NCBI GenBank assembly: GCA_002256055.1
Contig: NKIE01000144.1
Span: 1-7,125 of the forward strand
DNA: 7,125 bases
Direction: 5' to 3'
Source: Pseudomonas sp. PGPPP3
GTDB taxonomy: Bacteria > Pseudomonadota > Gammaproteobacteria > Pseudomonadales > Pseudomonadaceae
Shown here: positions 1 through 5,799 of the stretch, in pieces
Numbering within the stretch: the first letter of the stretch is position 1
Layout of the letters: every line of letters starts with the position of its first letter
Translations under genes and position numbers: made by a program
Notes under the pieces: model-generated
Told to the model about the DNA's origin: nothing
The model's database searches: none
Seen by the model: only the letters and a program-made list of their open reading frames with translations

Positions 1-385
1 CGTCGGTGGACTCGACGTTGCAGCACTGCACGCCCACTTCCAGGGCGCGGCGCATGTCATCGCGGCTCTTGCCGCCGCCGGAGAAAACGATCTTTTCTGG
101 TTTGCCACCGGCGGCCAGTACGCGCTCCAGTTCACCGCGGGAAACGATGTCGAAGCCAGCGCCGAGGCGGGCCAGGACATTCAGCACGCCGAGGTTGGAG
201 TTGGCTTTGACGGCAAAGCACACCAGGTGCTCGATGCCCTGCAGGGCATCGGCATAGGCGCGGTATTGGGCCTCGATGTGGGCGCGCGAATAGACGTAAG
301 TCGGCGTGCCGAAGCGCTCGGCAATGGCGGACAGGGCCACGCCCTCCGCGAACAGCTGGCCGTCGCGGCTGGTAAAAGCTTGCAT
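1..385 (-). CDS. lysA: Diaminopimelate decarboxylase LysA, N-terminal part (cut by window edge)
   Basis: LysA is a PLP-dependent cytoplasmic enzyme that converts meso-diaminopimelate to L-lysine plus CO2, the last step of lysine synthesis. The 128 visible residues begin MQAFTSRDGQLFAEGVALSA and form the start of the fold-III (alanine-racemase-like) barrel. The motif FAVKANSN holds the expected PLP-binding lysine at residue 60, followed by GFDIVSRGELERVLAAGG. The ATG at 385 has a GGGGG stretch five bases upstream and lies 14 bp after the lptM stop codon, so the two genes are almost certainly co-transcribed. The gene continues beyond base 1, and from Pseudomonas gene order dapF would be expected next. 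Two positions differ from what I remember of close relatives: FSGGGKS where FSGVGKT is usual, and CCNVES where CFNVES is usual. Identification is firm; the missing C-terminal part cannot be judged. Confidence 0.96.
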   Translation of the reverse strand, partial: MQAFTSRDGQLFAEGVALSAIAERFGTPTYVYSRAHIEAQYRAYADALQGIEHLVCFAVKANSNLGVLNVLARLGAGFDIVSRGELERVLAAGGKPEKIVFSGGGKSRDDMRRALEVGVQCCNVESTD

Positions 386-399
386 GGAAACCCCCGAAA

Positions 400-534
400 T
401 CAGTAGACGTCTTTTTCGTGCTGCTTGGCGGCTTTTTCATCATCCGGGTGGTACAGCGGGCCTTTCTGGCCGCAGCCGGCGAGTGCTGCCGAGAGCACAA
501 CAAGAGCAACGAGGGGAAGCAGCAGGCGCTTCAT
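400..534 (-). CDS. lptM: Small outer-membrane lipoprotein LptM (LppL/YifL family)
   Basis: This encodes a 44-residue lipoprotein. A basic start (MKRLL) leads into a hydrophobic segment (residues 3-19) and the lipobox LAGC, with Cys21 as the lipidation site. After the cysteine comes the family motif GQKGPLYHP, then a short charged tail ending in KDVY. In enterobacteria this family (YifL, renamed LptM) associates with the LptD/LptE translocon and helps LptD mature; in Pseudomonas it has been called LppL. The start is supported by AAGGAT at 541-546, six bases upstream of the ATG. It is the first gene of a unit with lysA, a pairing that is normal in Pseudomonas. The residue after the lipid cysteine is Gly, not Asp, so outer-membrane sorting is expected. 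Confidence 0.93.
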   Translation of the reverse strand: MKRLLLPLVALVVLSAALAGCGQKGPLYHPDDEKAAKQHEKDVY

Positions 535-561
535 GGCAAAATCCTTGTCAAAGCAGTAATT

Positions 562-589
562 GCGCCGGAGTATACCGGCCCCCCGGCGC
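562..589. repeat. Inverted repeat across the lptM -10 region
   Basis: GCGCCGG at 562-568 is matched exactly by its reverse complement CCGGCGC at 583-589, with 14 bases between. The centre contains the lptM -10 hexamer and a second CCGG at 575-578. The position would suit an operator, or a hairpin near the 5' end of the transcript. In DNA this GC-rich a 7-bp repeat can also arise by chance. Confidence 0.4.
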
Positions 590-597
590 CTTGCCTA
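569..597 (-). promoter_or_regulatory. Probable sigma-70 promoter for lptM-lysA
   Basis: Read on the minus strand, TAGGCA (597-592, 4 of 6 to TTGACA) is followed after 17 bases by TATACT (574-569, 5 of 6 to TATAAT). A start near 561 would give a 5' leader of about 27 bases ending in the AAGGAT ribosome site of lptM. The good -10, correct spacing and position make this the best promoter candidate in the window. Confidence 0.6.
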
Positions 598-626
598 TGC
601 GCCACGGCTCCCGTCCGGCGGGGCTT

Positions 627-654
627 TTGGCGTGTCGCCGGGGTCTGCTACGGT
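627..654 (+). promoter_or_regulatory. Candidate extended -10 promoter for the AraC-family gene
   Basis: TTGGCG (627-632, 4 of 6 to the -35 consensus) is followed after 16 bases by TACGGT (649-654), which is preceded by TGC at 646-648, an extended -10 arrangement. The hexamer itself is a weak match (3 of 6). A start near 661 would leave a leader of about 37 bases before the ATG at 698. Confidence 0.35.
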
Positions 655-697
655 GGTTACCTATGGCCTGGCTACACAGGTCAACCTTGGAGTCTGC

Positions 698-1747
698 ATG
701 TCCAGTCCCATGCCGCTTGCCGGTTCTGTTTCGGTGGCCTACCTGCAGGGCTTGCTCGATTACCTCGGGCGTCAGGGCCTCGACCCTGCTGCCTTGCTGG
801 CGCTGGTGCAGTTGGAACCGGCAATTCTGGCCCAGCGCGAGCAGCGCATTGCCGCCAGTACCTACCTGCAATTGCTGGGTCACGGCCTGCGTTTGAGCGG
901 CGATCAAAACCTCGGCCTGCACCTGGGCGAAGCGGTGCGGCCCGGTTATTACGGCGTGCTCGGTTACCTGATCATGAGTTGTGCGACCCTCGGCGATGCT
1001 CTGCACCGGCAGGCTCGCTATGCCGTGCTGGTGGGGAACCTGGGCCAGGTCGAGTTACTCGATGAGCCGCCACGTGCGGGTCTAGAGGCTCAGGTTGCGC
1101 ACCGCTGGCAGCCGCTGTTGCCGCAACTGCAGCGGCATTGCAGCGAAGAAACCCTGGCTGCCTGGGTGTCCTTCGGGCGCTGGGTCAGCGGGCTCGACAG
1201 CGAGCCCAGTGAAGTGCGCTTTCAACACCCTGCGCCGGCCGATATCAGCGAGCACCAGCGCATCTTTCGCTGCCCGGTGCTGTTCGACCAGGCCGACAAT
1301 GCCCTGGTTTATCCCAAACGCTTGCTCGGCACACCGCTGGGTCAGGCCGATGCCGAGATGCGGCGGATGCTGGATGCCTATGCCGAACAGCAGCTGGCAG
1401 TGATCCGTCAGGGCGATAGCGTGCTGGAGCGGGCGCGCACTTTGCTGGCCTCGCAACTGGGCTGCGAGGGGGGTGATCTGGAGCGCCTGGCCGCGGGGTT
1501 GGCCCTCAGTCCGCGGACTCTGCAGCGGCGTCTGCGCGAGGCCGGTTTGAGCTTCAGTCAACTGGTGGACGAGACACGCCAGCAGTTGGTGCTGCATTAT
1601 CTGCGCGATCCGGCGCTGGAGCTGGCTGATATTGCCTTTCTGGTCGGCTTCAGCGAGGCCGGTTCGCTGGCCCGCGCTTTCCGGCGCTGGACCGGGCAGA
1701 GCCCGGGCGATTTCCGTCGCGGCCTGCTGGCCAAGGCGATTCACTGA
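698..1747 (+). CDS. AraC-family transcriptional regulator with Arabinose_bd-type N-terminal domain
   Basis: This is a 349-residue cytoplasmic DNA-binding regulator. Residues about 20-205 resemble the N-terminal domain of OruR-like AraC proteins (Arabinose_bd family), including YYGVLGYLIMSCATLGDAL (85-103) and the later FRCPVLFDQADNALVYP (190-206). The C-terminus holds two helix-turn-helix units: LERLAAGLALSPRTLQRRLR (261-280) and LADIAFLVGFSEAGSLARAF (309-328), followed by the typical WTGQSPGDFRR. Length and domain order are normal for the family. I chose the ATG at 698 because GGAG lies at 689-692; an in-frame start at 560 would place 46 proline- and glycine-rich residues before the domain. 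It is divergent from lptM-lysA and ends 26 bp before cyaY. Regulators of this type usually sense a small molecule and act on neighbouring genes, but neither ligand nor target can be read here. I cannot assign a named gene. Confidence 0.9.
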   Translation: MSSPMPLAGSVSVAYLQGLLDYLGRQGLDPAALLALVQLEPAILAQREQRIAASTYLQLLGHGLRLSGDQNLGLHLGEAVRPGYYGVLGYLIMSCATLGDALHRQARYAVLVGNLGQVELLDEPPRAGLEAQVAHRWQPLLPQLQRHCSEETLAAWVSFGRWVSGLDSEPSEVRFQHPAPADISEHQRIFRCPVLFDQADNALVYPKRLLGTPLGQADAEMRRMLDAYAEQQLAVIRQGDSVLERARTLLASQLGCEGGDLERLAAGLALSPRTLQRRLREAGLSFSQLVDETRQQLVLHYLRDPALELADIAFLVGFSEAGSLARAFRRWTGQSPGDFRRGLLAKAIH

Positions 1748-1773
1748 AAGATCATTTGTCCGAGGACGTTGTA

Positions 1774-2106
1774 ATGAGTTTGACCGAAGCCCGCTTTCAC
1801 GATCTGGTCGATGCCGCGCAACTGGCGGTGGAGGACGTATTCGATGACAGTGATCTGGACCTCGATCTGGAAAACTCCGCTGGCGTGCTGACCGTGCGTT
1901 TCGAGAATGGCAGCCAGGTGATCCTCAGTCGCCAGGAACCCTTGCGCCAGCTGTGGCTGGCCGCCCGCTCCGGCGGTTTTCACTTCGACTACGACGAGGC
2001 CAGCGAGCGCTGGATCTGCGACACCAGCGCCGAATTGCTGGGCGAGATGCTGGCGCGCATCACCCTTGAGCAAGCGGGTCTCGACCTTGAGTTCGAAGAA
2101 CTCTGA
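1774..2106 (+). CDS. cyaY: Bacterial frataxin CyaY
   Basis: This 110-residue protein is the bacterial frataxin, a cytoplasmic iron-binding partner of the IscS cysteine desulfurase that modulates iron-sulfur cluster assembly. The first helix is rich in acids (residues 17-33, VEDVFDDSDLDLDLENS in part), as expected for the iron-binding and IscS-contacting surface. The beta-sheet core follows, with GVLTVRFENGSQVILSRQEP (37-56), then LRQLWLAARSGGFHFDYDE (57-75) and the core tryptophan in RWICDTS (79-85). The length is usual for Pseudomonas. The ATG at 1774 has GAGGA at 1762-1766, seven bases upstream; the frame is open further upstream only to a TTG at 1756, which lacks support. It lies 26 bp after the AraC gene and is followed closely by a DUF1289 gene. 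In Pseudomonas cyaY normally sits beside lptM and lysA, so the AraC gene appears to be an extra member. Confidence 0.96.
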   Translation: MSLTEARFHDLVDAAQLAVEDVFDDSDLDLDLENSAGVLTVRFENGSQVILSRQEPLRQLWLAARSGGFHFDYDEASERWICDTSAELLGEMLARITLEQAGLDLEFEEL

Positions 2107-2128
2107 CAGCTCGCCGCCGAGCGGCCCG

Positions 2129-2302
2129 GTGGCCTCACCGTGCCGCCGGCGCTGTTGTCTGGACGAACAGGAAATATGCCTGGGCTGCGGCCGCCTGCTG
2201 GCCGAAATTCTCGAGTGGGGCGGTGCCAGCGATGAGCGCCGCCGCACCATCTGCCAGCTCGCCGAGGGCCGCGTGCGCCCGTCCTGGGGCGGCACTTACT
2301 AG
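2129..2302 (+). CDS. Small cysteine-rich DUF1289 family protein
   Basis: This gene codes for about 57 residues. The sequence SPCRRRCCLDEQEICLGCGR (residues 3-22) gives the DUF1289 cysteine pattern C-x3-C-C-x6-C-x2-C, and LLAEILEWGGASDERRRTI follows as in the family. A further cysteine lies at residue 42. The function of the family is not established; the cysteines suggest metal or cluster binding, which is inference. The start is uncertain. GTG at 2129 leaves the usual short lead before the first cysteine, while in-frame TTG codons at 2087 and 2066 would overlap the end of cyaY; none has a strong ribosome site. With the GTG start the gene begins 22 bp after the cyaY stop, so it is probably translated from the cyaY transcript. 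The stop codon lies at the edge of the rnk promoter region. Confidence 0.8.
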   Translation: MASPCRRRCCLDEQEICLGCGRLLAEILEWGGASDERRRTICQLAEGRVRPSWGGTY

Positions 2303-2304
2303 CC

Positions 2305-2332
2305 TTGTTTATTTGTTCTGCTGTGATACGGT
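2305..2332 (+). promoter_or_regulatory. Candidate extended -10 promoter for rnk
   Basis: TTGTTT (2305-2310, 4 of 6 to TTGACA) is followed after 16 bases by TACGGT (2327-2332), preceded by TGA at 2324-2326 in extended -10 form. Transcription would start near 2339, at the base of the first leader hairpin. The -10 is weak by sequence, but its position fits the leader structure downstream. Confidence 0.4.
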
Positions 2333-2338
2333 CGGACC

Positions 2339-2571
2339 AGGCCTTGCGTGTGTGAGGCCACCCAGAACCCCGTCTTCGCTGGTTGTGTAAACCTGACGCG
2401 CGCGGTTATGCGGTGTTCAGTCGTGGTGTGATGAGGCGTGCCGATGTGTGTCGGCAAACGTTTCAATCGCCGCGATTGGCCTGCACAACGGCTGCTCTTG
2501 AGGTCAATGCACGGCCCGTCCGGTCGGGGTTTTTGCTTTTTATCCCGAACCCAAGGAGCTAGGCCGCCATC
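2339..2571 (+). ncRNA. Structured 5' leader of rnk (putative attenuator)
   Basis: This 233-base gap has no plausible coding frame but several hairpins. GGCCTTGC (2340-2347) pairs with GTGAGGCC (2352-2359), an 8-bp stem with two G-U pairs. GCCGA (2440-2444) pairs with TCGGC (2451-2455). CAATCG (2464-2469) pairs with CGATTG (2473-2478) across a three-base loop. CCAG (2362-2365) with CTGG (2379-2382) competes with GGTT (2381-2384) pairing AACC (2390-2393). Near the end a small GC hairpin precedes two T runs. The segment AACCCCG (2366-2372) is the exact complement of CGGGGTT (2525-2531), which would break that hairpin. I recall rnk leaders being described as putative attenuators of unknown effector from genome scans for premature terminators; whether this is that family needs a covariance search. 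Confidence 0.55.
2515..2540 (+). terminator. Putative premature terminator in the rnk leader
   Basis: CCCG (2515-2518) pairs with CGGG (2525-2528) around a six-base loop, followed by G and then TTTTTGCTTTTT. A second fold, CGGCC (2512-2516) with GGTCG (2522-2526), uses the same bases and is of similar size. The stem is short, so termination may be partial or conditional. It lies about 30 bases before the rnk start codon, which argues for attenuation and not for ending the upstream operon alone. Confidence 0.45.
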
Positions 2572-2976
2572 ATGAGCGCACCCTCAATCACCATCACCCG
2601 TCTGGACCTGCAGCGCCTGGAGCGCGTGCTCGCCAGCCTGCAAGACGTAACGCCCGGCGTCGAAGCTCTGGAGCAGGAGCTGGCGCGCGCCAACGTGGTT
2701 GGCCACGACGAGGTGCCGGCGGGCGTGGTGACCATGAATTCGCGGGTGTTCTGCCGCGATGAGGGCAGCGGCAAGGAGTATCACCTGACCTTGGTTTACC
2801 CGCAGGATGCTGGCCCGGCCGGGACGGTATCGATCCTCGCGCCGGTCGGCAGTGCCTTGCTGGGGCTGACAGTGGGCCAGCATATCGATTGGCCAACGCC
2901 CGCCGGTAAGCTGATCCAGCTGACCTTGCTGGCGGTCGAATATCAGCCCGAAGCGGCCGGTCAGTACAGCCTGTAA
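2572..2976 (+). CDS. rnk: Regulator of nucleoside diphosphate kinase Rnk (GreA/GreB-like)
   Basis: Rnk is a 134-residue cytoplasmic protein related to GreA/GreB transcript-cleavage factors. Members bind RNA polymerase but have a short N-terminal coiled coil and are not expected to stimulate cleavage; in Pseudomonas and E. coli rnk was named for effects on nucleoside diphosphate kinase level. Here residues 10-42 form the short helical arm (RLDLQRLERVLASL onward). Residues 50-130 form the FKBP-like GreA_GreB domain, with VVTMNSRVFCRDEGSGKEYH (52-71), LTLVYP and ILAPVGSALLGLTVGQHIDW (88-107). Length is typical. The nearest good ribosome site, AAGGAG at 2553-2558, is 13 bases from the ATG, longer than normal; no other usual in-frame start lies between them. 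The gene has its own leader and probable promoter and converges with cyaA across 12 bp. Confidence 0.95.
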   Translation: MSAPSITITRLDLQRLERVLASLQDVTPGVEALEQELARANVVGHDEVPAGVVTMNSRVFCRDEGSGKEYHLTLVYPQDAGPAGTVSILAPVGSALLGLTVGQHIDWPTPAGKLIQLTLLAVEYQPEAAGQYSL

Positions 2977-2988
2977 TCGCGCGCCGTT

Positions 2989-5751
2989 TCAGGCCTGCTG
3001 CAAGGCTGCGTTCAGCGCCGCTTCCAGTTCGGCCTTGTAGCGCAGGTAGTGCACGGTCTGGCTACGGCCATCGCCGAGCACCCGCGATAGGTCGAGGTCG
3101 GTGATGTAGCAGGGGTAGCGCTCGGCATCCTGGCGTTGGCTGAGGATGTGGCGGGCGACGGCGGCAAACAGGTCCTCGCCGTATTCCAGTTCGGAAAACT
3201 CACGGTGATTGCAGTACAGGGTGACATGCACATTACCCGCATCCGCCGGTTCGACAATCACCTGCACCTGATAGAACGGCCGGCTGCCGGGCAGCTGTGG
3301 TTCGGGGCGTCGTTCGATGGCCTGGGCGCGCAGCGGTGCCGCCGGCAGCACCTGGTAATAGAGCACCTCCGGGGTGCTCGCCAGGCTCTGGCTGTCCAGC
3401 GCCAACAGGGCATTGCGGCGGTAGAACAACGATTGCAGGAAGCGTTGCAGCGGGGTCAGCAGGTTCTGTTCGTCGTGGAACGGCAGGCGCTGGCGCCACA
3501 GCGCATTGTGTTCATCCAGCACGCTCAGTTCCGCCTGATCGCCGTGCAGGCGGTAAAACACTTGAATGCAATCGGGCCGTCCCAGCGGCAGGATTAGCGC
3601 CAGGTCGTTGCCTTCTAAGGCGTGTTTGTCCAGGTGCAGGGCGCTGTAGTGCGGCTGCTCCTCGCTGAGGTGCTCGAGCAGGCTGGCGAGGTCCGTCAGC
3701 ACCGCATGACTGACCCGGCCCGGTTGCAGGTCGAGCACGTGGTAGCGCTGCTGGATCTGCAACAGGTAACGGCTGGGCTGGGCGGCGTCGAGATGCTCAA
3801 GGACGTCGCGAAACAAGCCTTCGACCCGCTCGGCAATCGCCACCGCGCGGTTCTTGCAGAAACAGCGCACCTGCAGCTCCGGCCGCGGACCCTTGGCCGG
3901 CAGGCTGTTGAGCAGGTCGCGCAGGCAATCGAGCATGGCGTTGGCGCCGTCGTAGCGGCTGACCAGCAGTTCGTTCCAGCTGTTGAGGGTGATCTGGTCC
4001 AGGCTCAGCACCAGGTTTTCCCGCGTGCCGGCGTAGCCGAGGGCGTCGGTGCGGCTGCTGGCCATGTGCACATTGAGCTGGCTGTGCTGCTTCAGGGGGT
4101 CGAGGCCGACATTCACCATGAGCAAGATGCGGGTCGGTGCGCTGGCCTGCAGCAGGGCGTTTTCGCTGACTTCCGCCAGGGGCAGCGGCAGACTCTGACG
4201 CAGGCTGTCGAGCAGCTTGCTCAGCTCGAAATCACTGAGGTCGCTACTGCCGGCGTGCAGCGACAGGCCGGTAGCCTGGTCGATGATGGTGTTGCGATGG
4301 CACCAGGCGAGCAGTTCGCTGAGTTGTCGCGTGCGTTTCAGCGGGGCGAAGTCGGGCCATTCCTGGCCATTCAGATTGCCACTGTAAAGCGCCCATTGGG
4401 TTTCGTTGCTGTGCTCGCCCACGGGGCAATGGACCAGGGTCAGGCTGTCTTCGGCGAGGTCTGGGGCGATGCCCGGGTTGATGTATTCAATCTTGCCGGC
4501 CTTGCGCTCGAAGGCCGCGTACAGACGGCGGCCGAGCACGCCCAGGTCGCGGCTGTTGAGCATGCTGCCGGCCTGCACGCTGCGGGCGAACTCGGACAGA
4601 AAGCGGTAGCTGTAGGTCAGCTCGTTGACCAGGGCGCGGCGCTCGATGCTGGCCTGGCGCACCTTCCACTGGCTGCGGCTGTCGAGCAGCGCCAGTTCAC
4701 GCGGGCCCCAGCCCCAGCTTTCGGTCAGGCGTTCGAGCAGCAGGCGCTGCCAGCTTTTGCTGCGCCCACGGGCTTCCTCAAGGCGACGGTAGACGACCAC
4801 GTATGGGTCCAGCTCGTCGAGGTCGAGCTGGTTGCTAAACACGGCCTGCTTGAAGCGCAGGCTCAGGCACTCGACCTGCGGGTGCTGGCTGGCATACACC
4901 TCGGTGAGCAGCAGTTTGAGCACCGATTTGTAGGGCGACTCGATGCCCTTGAACAGCTGCCACATGCCGGCGCCGAGAAACTCGCCTGGGGGAATCCGCG
5001 CCAGGTGGCCGAGGTCGAGCACATCGCTCTCGCGGATAAAGCGTTTGCTTAACAGGGTGTGGGTGTACTCGGCGTAGCGCACCTCTTCATACACCGGCAC
5101 CAGCCACCACAACGGCGTGCGCCCGCCGAGCCAGATGGCAGTGCGGTAAAACTCGTCCAACAGCAGGTAATGCTGGGTGGTGCCGCAGTCGTCGGAGGTC
5201 AGCTGGGCTTCGCGATCACCGACGGTAAAGCGCGCAGGGTCGACCAGAAAGCAGTGCACCTCGGCGCCTTGGGTGGCCGCCCAGCTTTCCAGCAGGCTGC
5301 ATTTGCGCTGCAGCTCGTGCAGGGCGCCGGCCGACAGGTTTGGGGCATGGCAGACCCACAGGTCCATGTCGCTCTGCTCGGCCTGGGCCACGGTGCCCAG
5401 GCTGCCCATCAGGAACAGGCCGTGAATCGGCAGCGCGGCATTGCCACGGTAGGGCTTGTAGGTGAACGAGCGGGTCAGGCGCTGGGCTTCGCCGAGCAGC
5501 GTGTCGTCTGGCTCGAAGCCCGACAGTCCGGCTGGCGTGCGGCTGCTGACATAGCCCGGCAACAGCGGATGGTTGACGTGAAACAGCAGCGGCAACAGCT
5601 TGAGCACCAACTGCTGGCGCGTCGACAGGGCCTGCAGGGTACGCGCCAAACGCCCGCTGTTGACCTTGAGAAAACGCCCACGCAATTGCGTCAGCACCTT
5701 GCGGTCGATGCCGTCGTCGATGTCTGGGCGGATTTCTTGGGTGCGGGTCAT
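2989..5751 (-). CDS. cyaA: Class I adenylate cyclase CyaA
   Basis: CyaA makes cyclic AMP from ATP in the cytoplasm, supplying the signal for CRP/Vfr-type regulators. At 920 residues it is somewhat longer than the E. coli enzyme (848). The N-terminal half is the class I catalytic domain of nucleotidyltransferase fold: MGSLGTVAQAEQSDMDLWVC (115-134) holds the Gly-Ser and the metal-binding Asp128 and Asp130. QHYLLLDEFYRTAIWLGGRT (193-212) follows, then the first family signature as EFLGAGMWQLFK (257-268) with SPYKS just after. The second signature region is LNSWNELLVSRYDGANAM (589-606). The C-terminal third is the less conserved regulatory part. The ATG at 5751 is the first in the frame; only a weak TAGG precedes it. 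It lies 48 bp after the EamA gene, so it may share that transcript or have its own weak promoter. In P. aeruginosa the membrane cyclase CyaB makes most cAMP, and CyaA is secondary. Confidence 0.96.
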   Translation of the reverse strand: MTRTQEIRPDIDDGIDRKVLTQLRGRFLKVNSGRLARTLQALSTRQQLVLKLLPLLFHVNHPLLPGYVSSRTPAGLSGFEPDDTLLGEAQRLTRSFTYKPYRGNAALPIHGLFLMGSLGTVAQAEQSDMDLWVCHAPNLSAGALHELQRKCSLLESWAATQGAEVHCFLVDPARFTVGDREAQLTSDDCGTTQHYLLLDEFYRTAIWLGGRTPLWWLVPVYEEVRYAEYTHTLLSKRFIRESDVLDLGHLARIPPGEFLGAGMWQLFKGIESPYKSVLKLLLTEVYASQHPQVECLSLRFKQAVFSNQLDLDELDPYVVVYRRLEEARGRSKSWQRLLLERLTESWGWGPRELALLDSRSQWKVRQASIERRALVNELTYSYRFLSEFARSVQAGSMLNSRDLGVLGRRLYAAFERKAGKIEYINPGIAPDLAEDSLTLVHCPVGEHSNETQWALYSGNLNGQEWPDFAPLKRTRQLSELLAWCHRNTIIDQATGLSLHAGSSDLSDFELSKLLDSLRQSLPLPLAEVSENALLQASAPTRILLMVNVGLDPLKQHSQLNVHMASSRTDALGYAGTRENLVLSLDQITLNSWNELLVSRYDGANAMLDCLRDLLNSLPAKGPRPELQVRCFCKNRAVAIAERVEGLFRDVLEHLDAAQPSRYLLQIQQRYHVLDLQPGRVSHAVLTDLASLLEHLSEEQPHYSALHLDKHALEGNDLALILPLGRPDCIQVFYRLHGDQAELSVLDEHNALWRQRLPFHDEQNLLTPLQRFLQSLFYRRNALLALDSQSLASTPEVLYYQVLPAAPLRAQAIERRPEPQLPGSRPFYQVQVIVEPADAGNVHVTLYCNHREFSELEYGEDLFAAVARHILSQRQDAERYPCYITDLDLSRVLGDGRSQTVHYLRYKAELEAALNAALQQA

Positions 5752-5771
5752 GCCCGAAGCCTAAGCATTTT

Positions 5772-5794
5772 CGCCGCCTACTGCCAGAGCGGCG
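5772..5794. repeat. Small inverted repeat between the EamA gene and cyaA
   Basis: CGCCGC (5772-5777) and GCGGCG (5789-5794) form an exact 6-bp stem with an 11-base loop in the 48-bp gap. Neither strand has a T run after the stem, so it does not look like an intrinsic terminator. It could be a leader hairpin of cyaA or chance. Confidence 0.35.
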
Positions 5795-5799
5795 CGTGG

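Noticed and set aside
132..509. Minus-strand open frame overlapping lptM and lysA
   Set aside because: Out of frame with both genes. The lptM frame has a perfect lipobox and ribosome site, and the lysA frame has the PLP motif.
560..697. N-terminal extension of the AraC-family gene to an ATG at 560
   Set aside because: The added 46 residues are Pro/Gly-rich and unlike the family, they cover the divergent promoter region, and the ATG at 698 has a good ribosome site.
1082..1744. Minus-strand open frame of 220 codons opposite the AraC-family gene
   Set aside because: Its translation is glutamine-rich shadow sequence without a recognised fold, while the plus strand encodes a complete two-domain regulator.
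3622..5052. Long plus-strand open frame (476 codons) opposite cyaA
   Set aside because: It lies wholly antisense to a clearly recognised cyclase. Its translation is low in complexity, rich in Q, A, V and G, with no family resemblance, as expected from GC-rich codon bias on the opposite strand.
5772..5794. Inverted repeat as terminator of the EamA gene
   Set aside because: No T run follows the stem on the minus strand (it is followed by GAAAATGC), so an intrinsic terminator is not supported.
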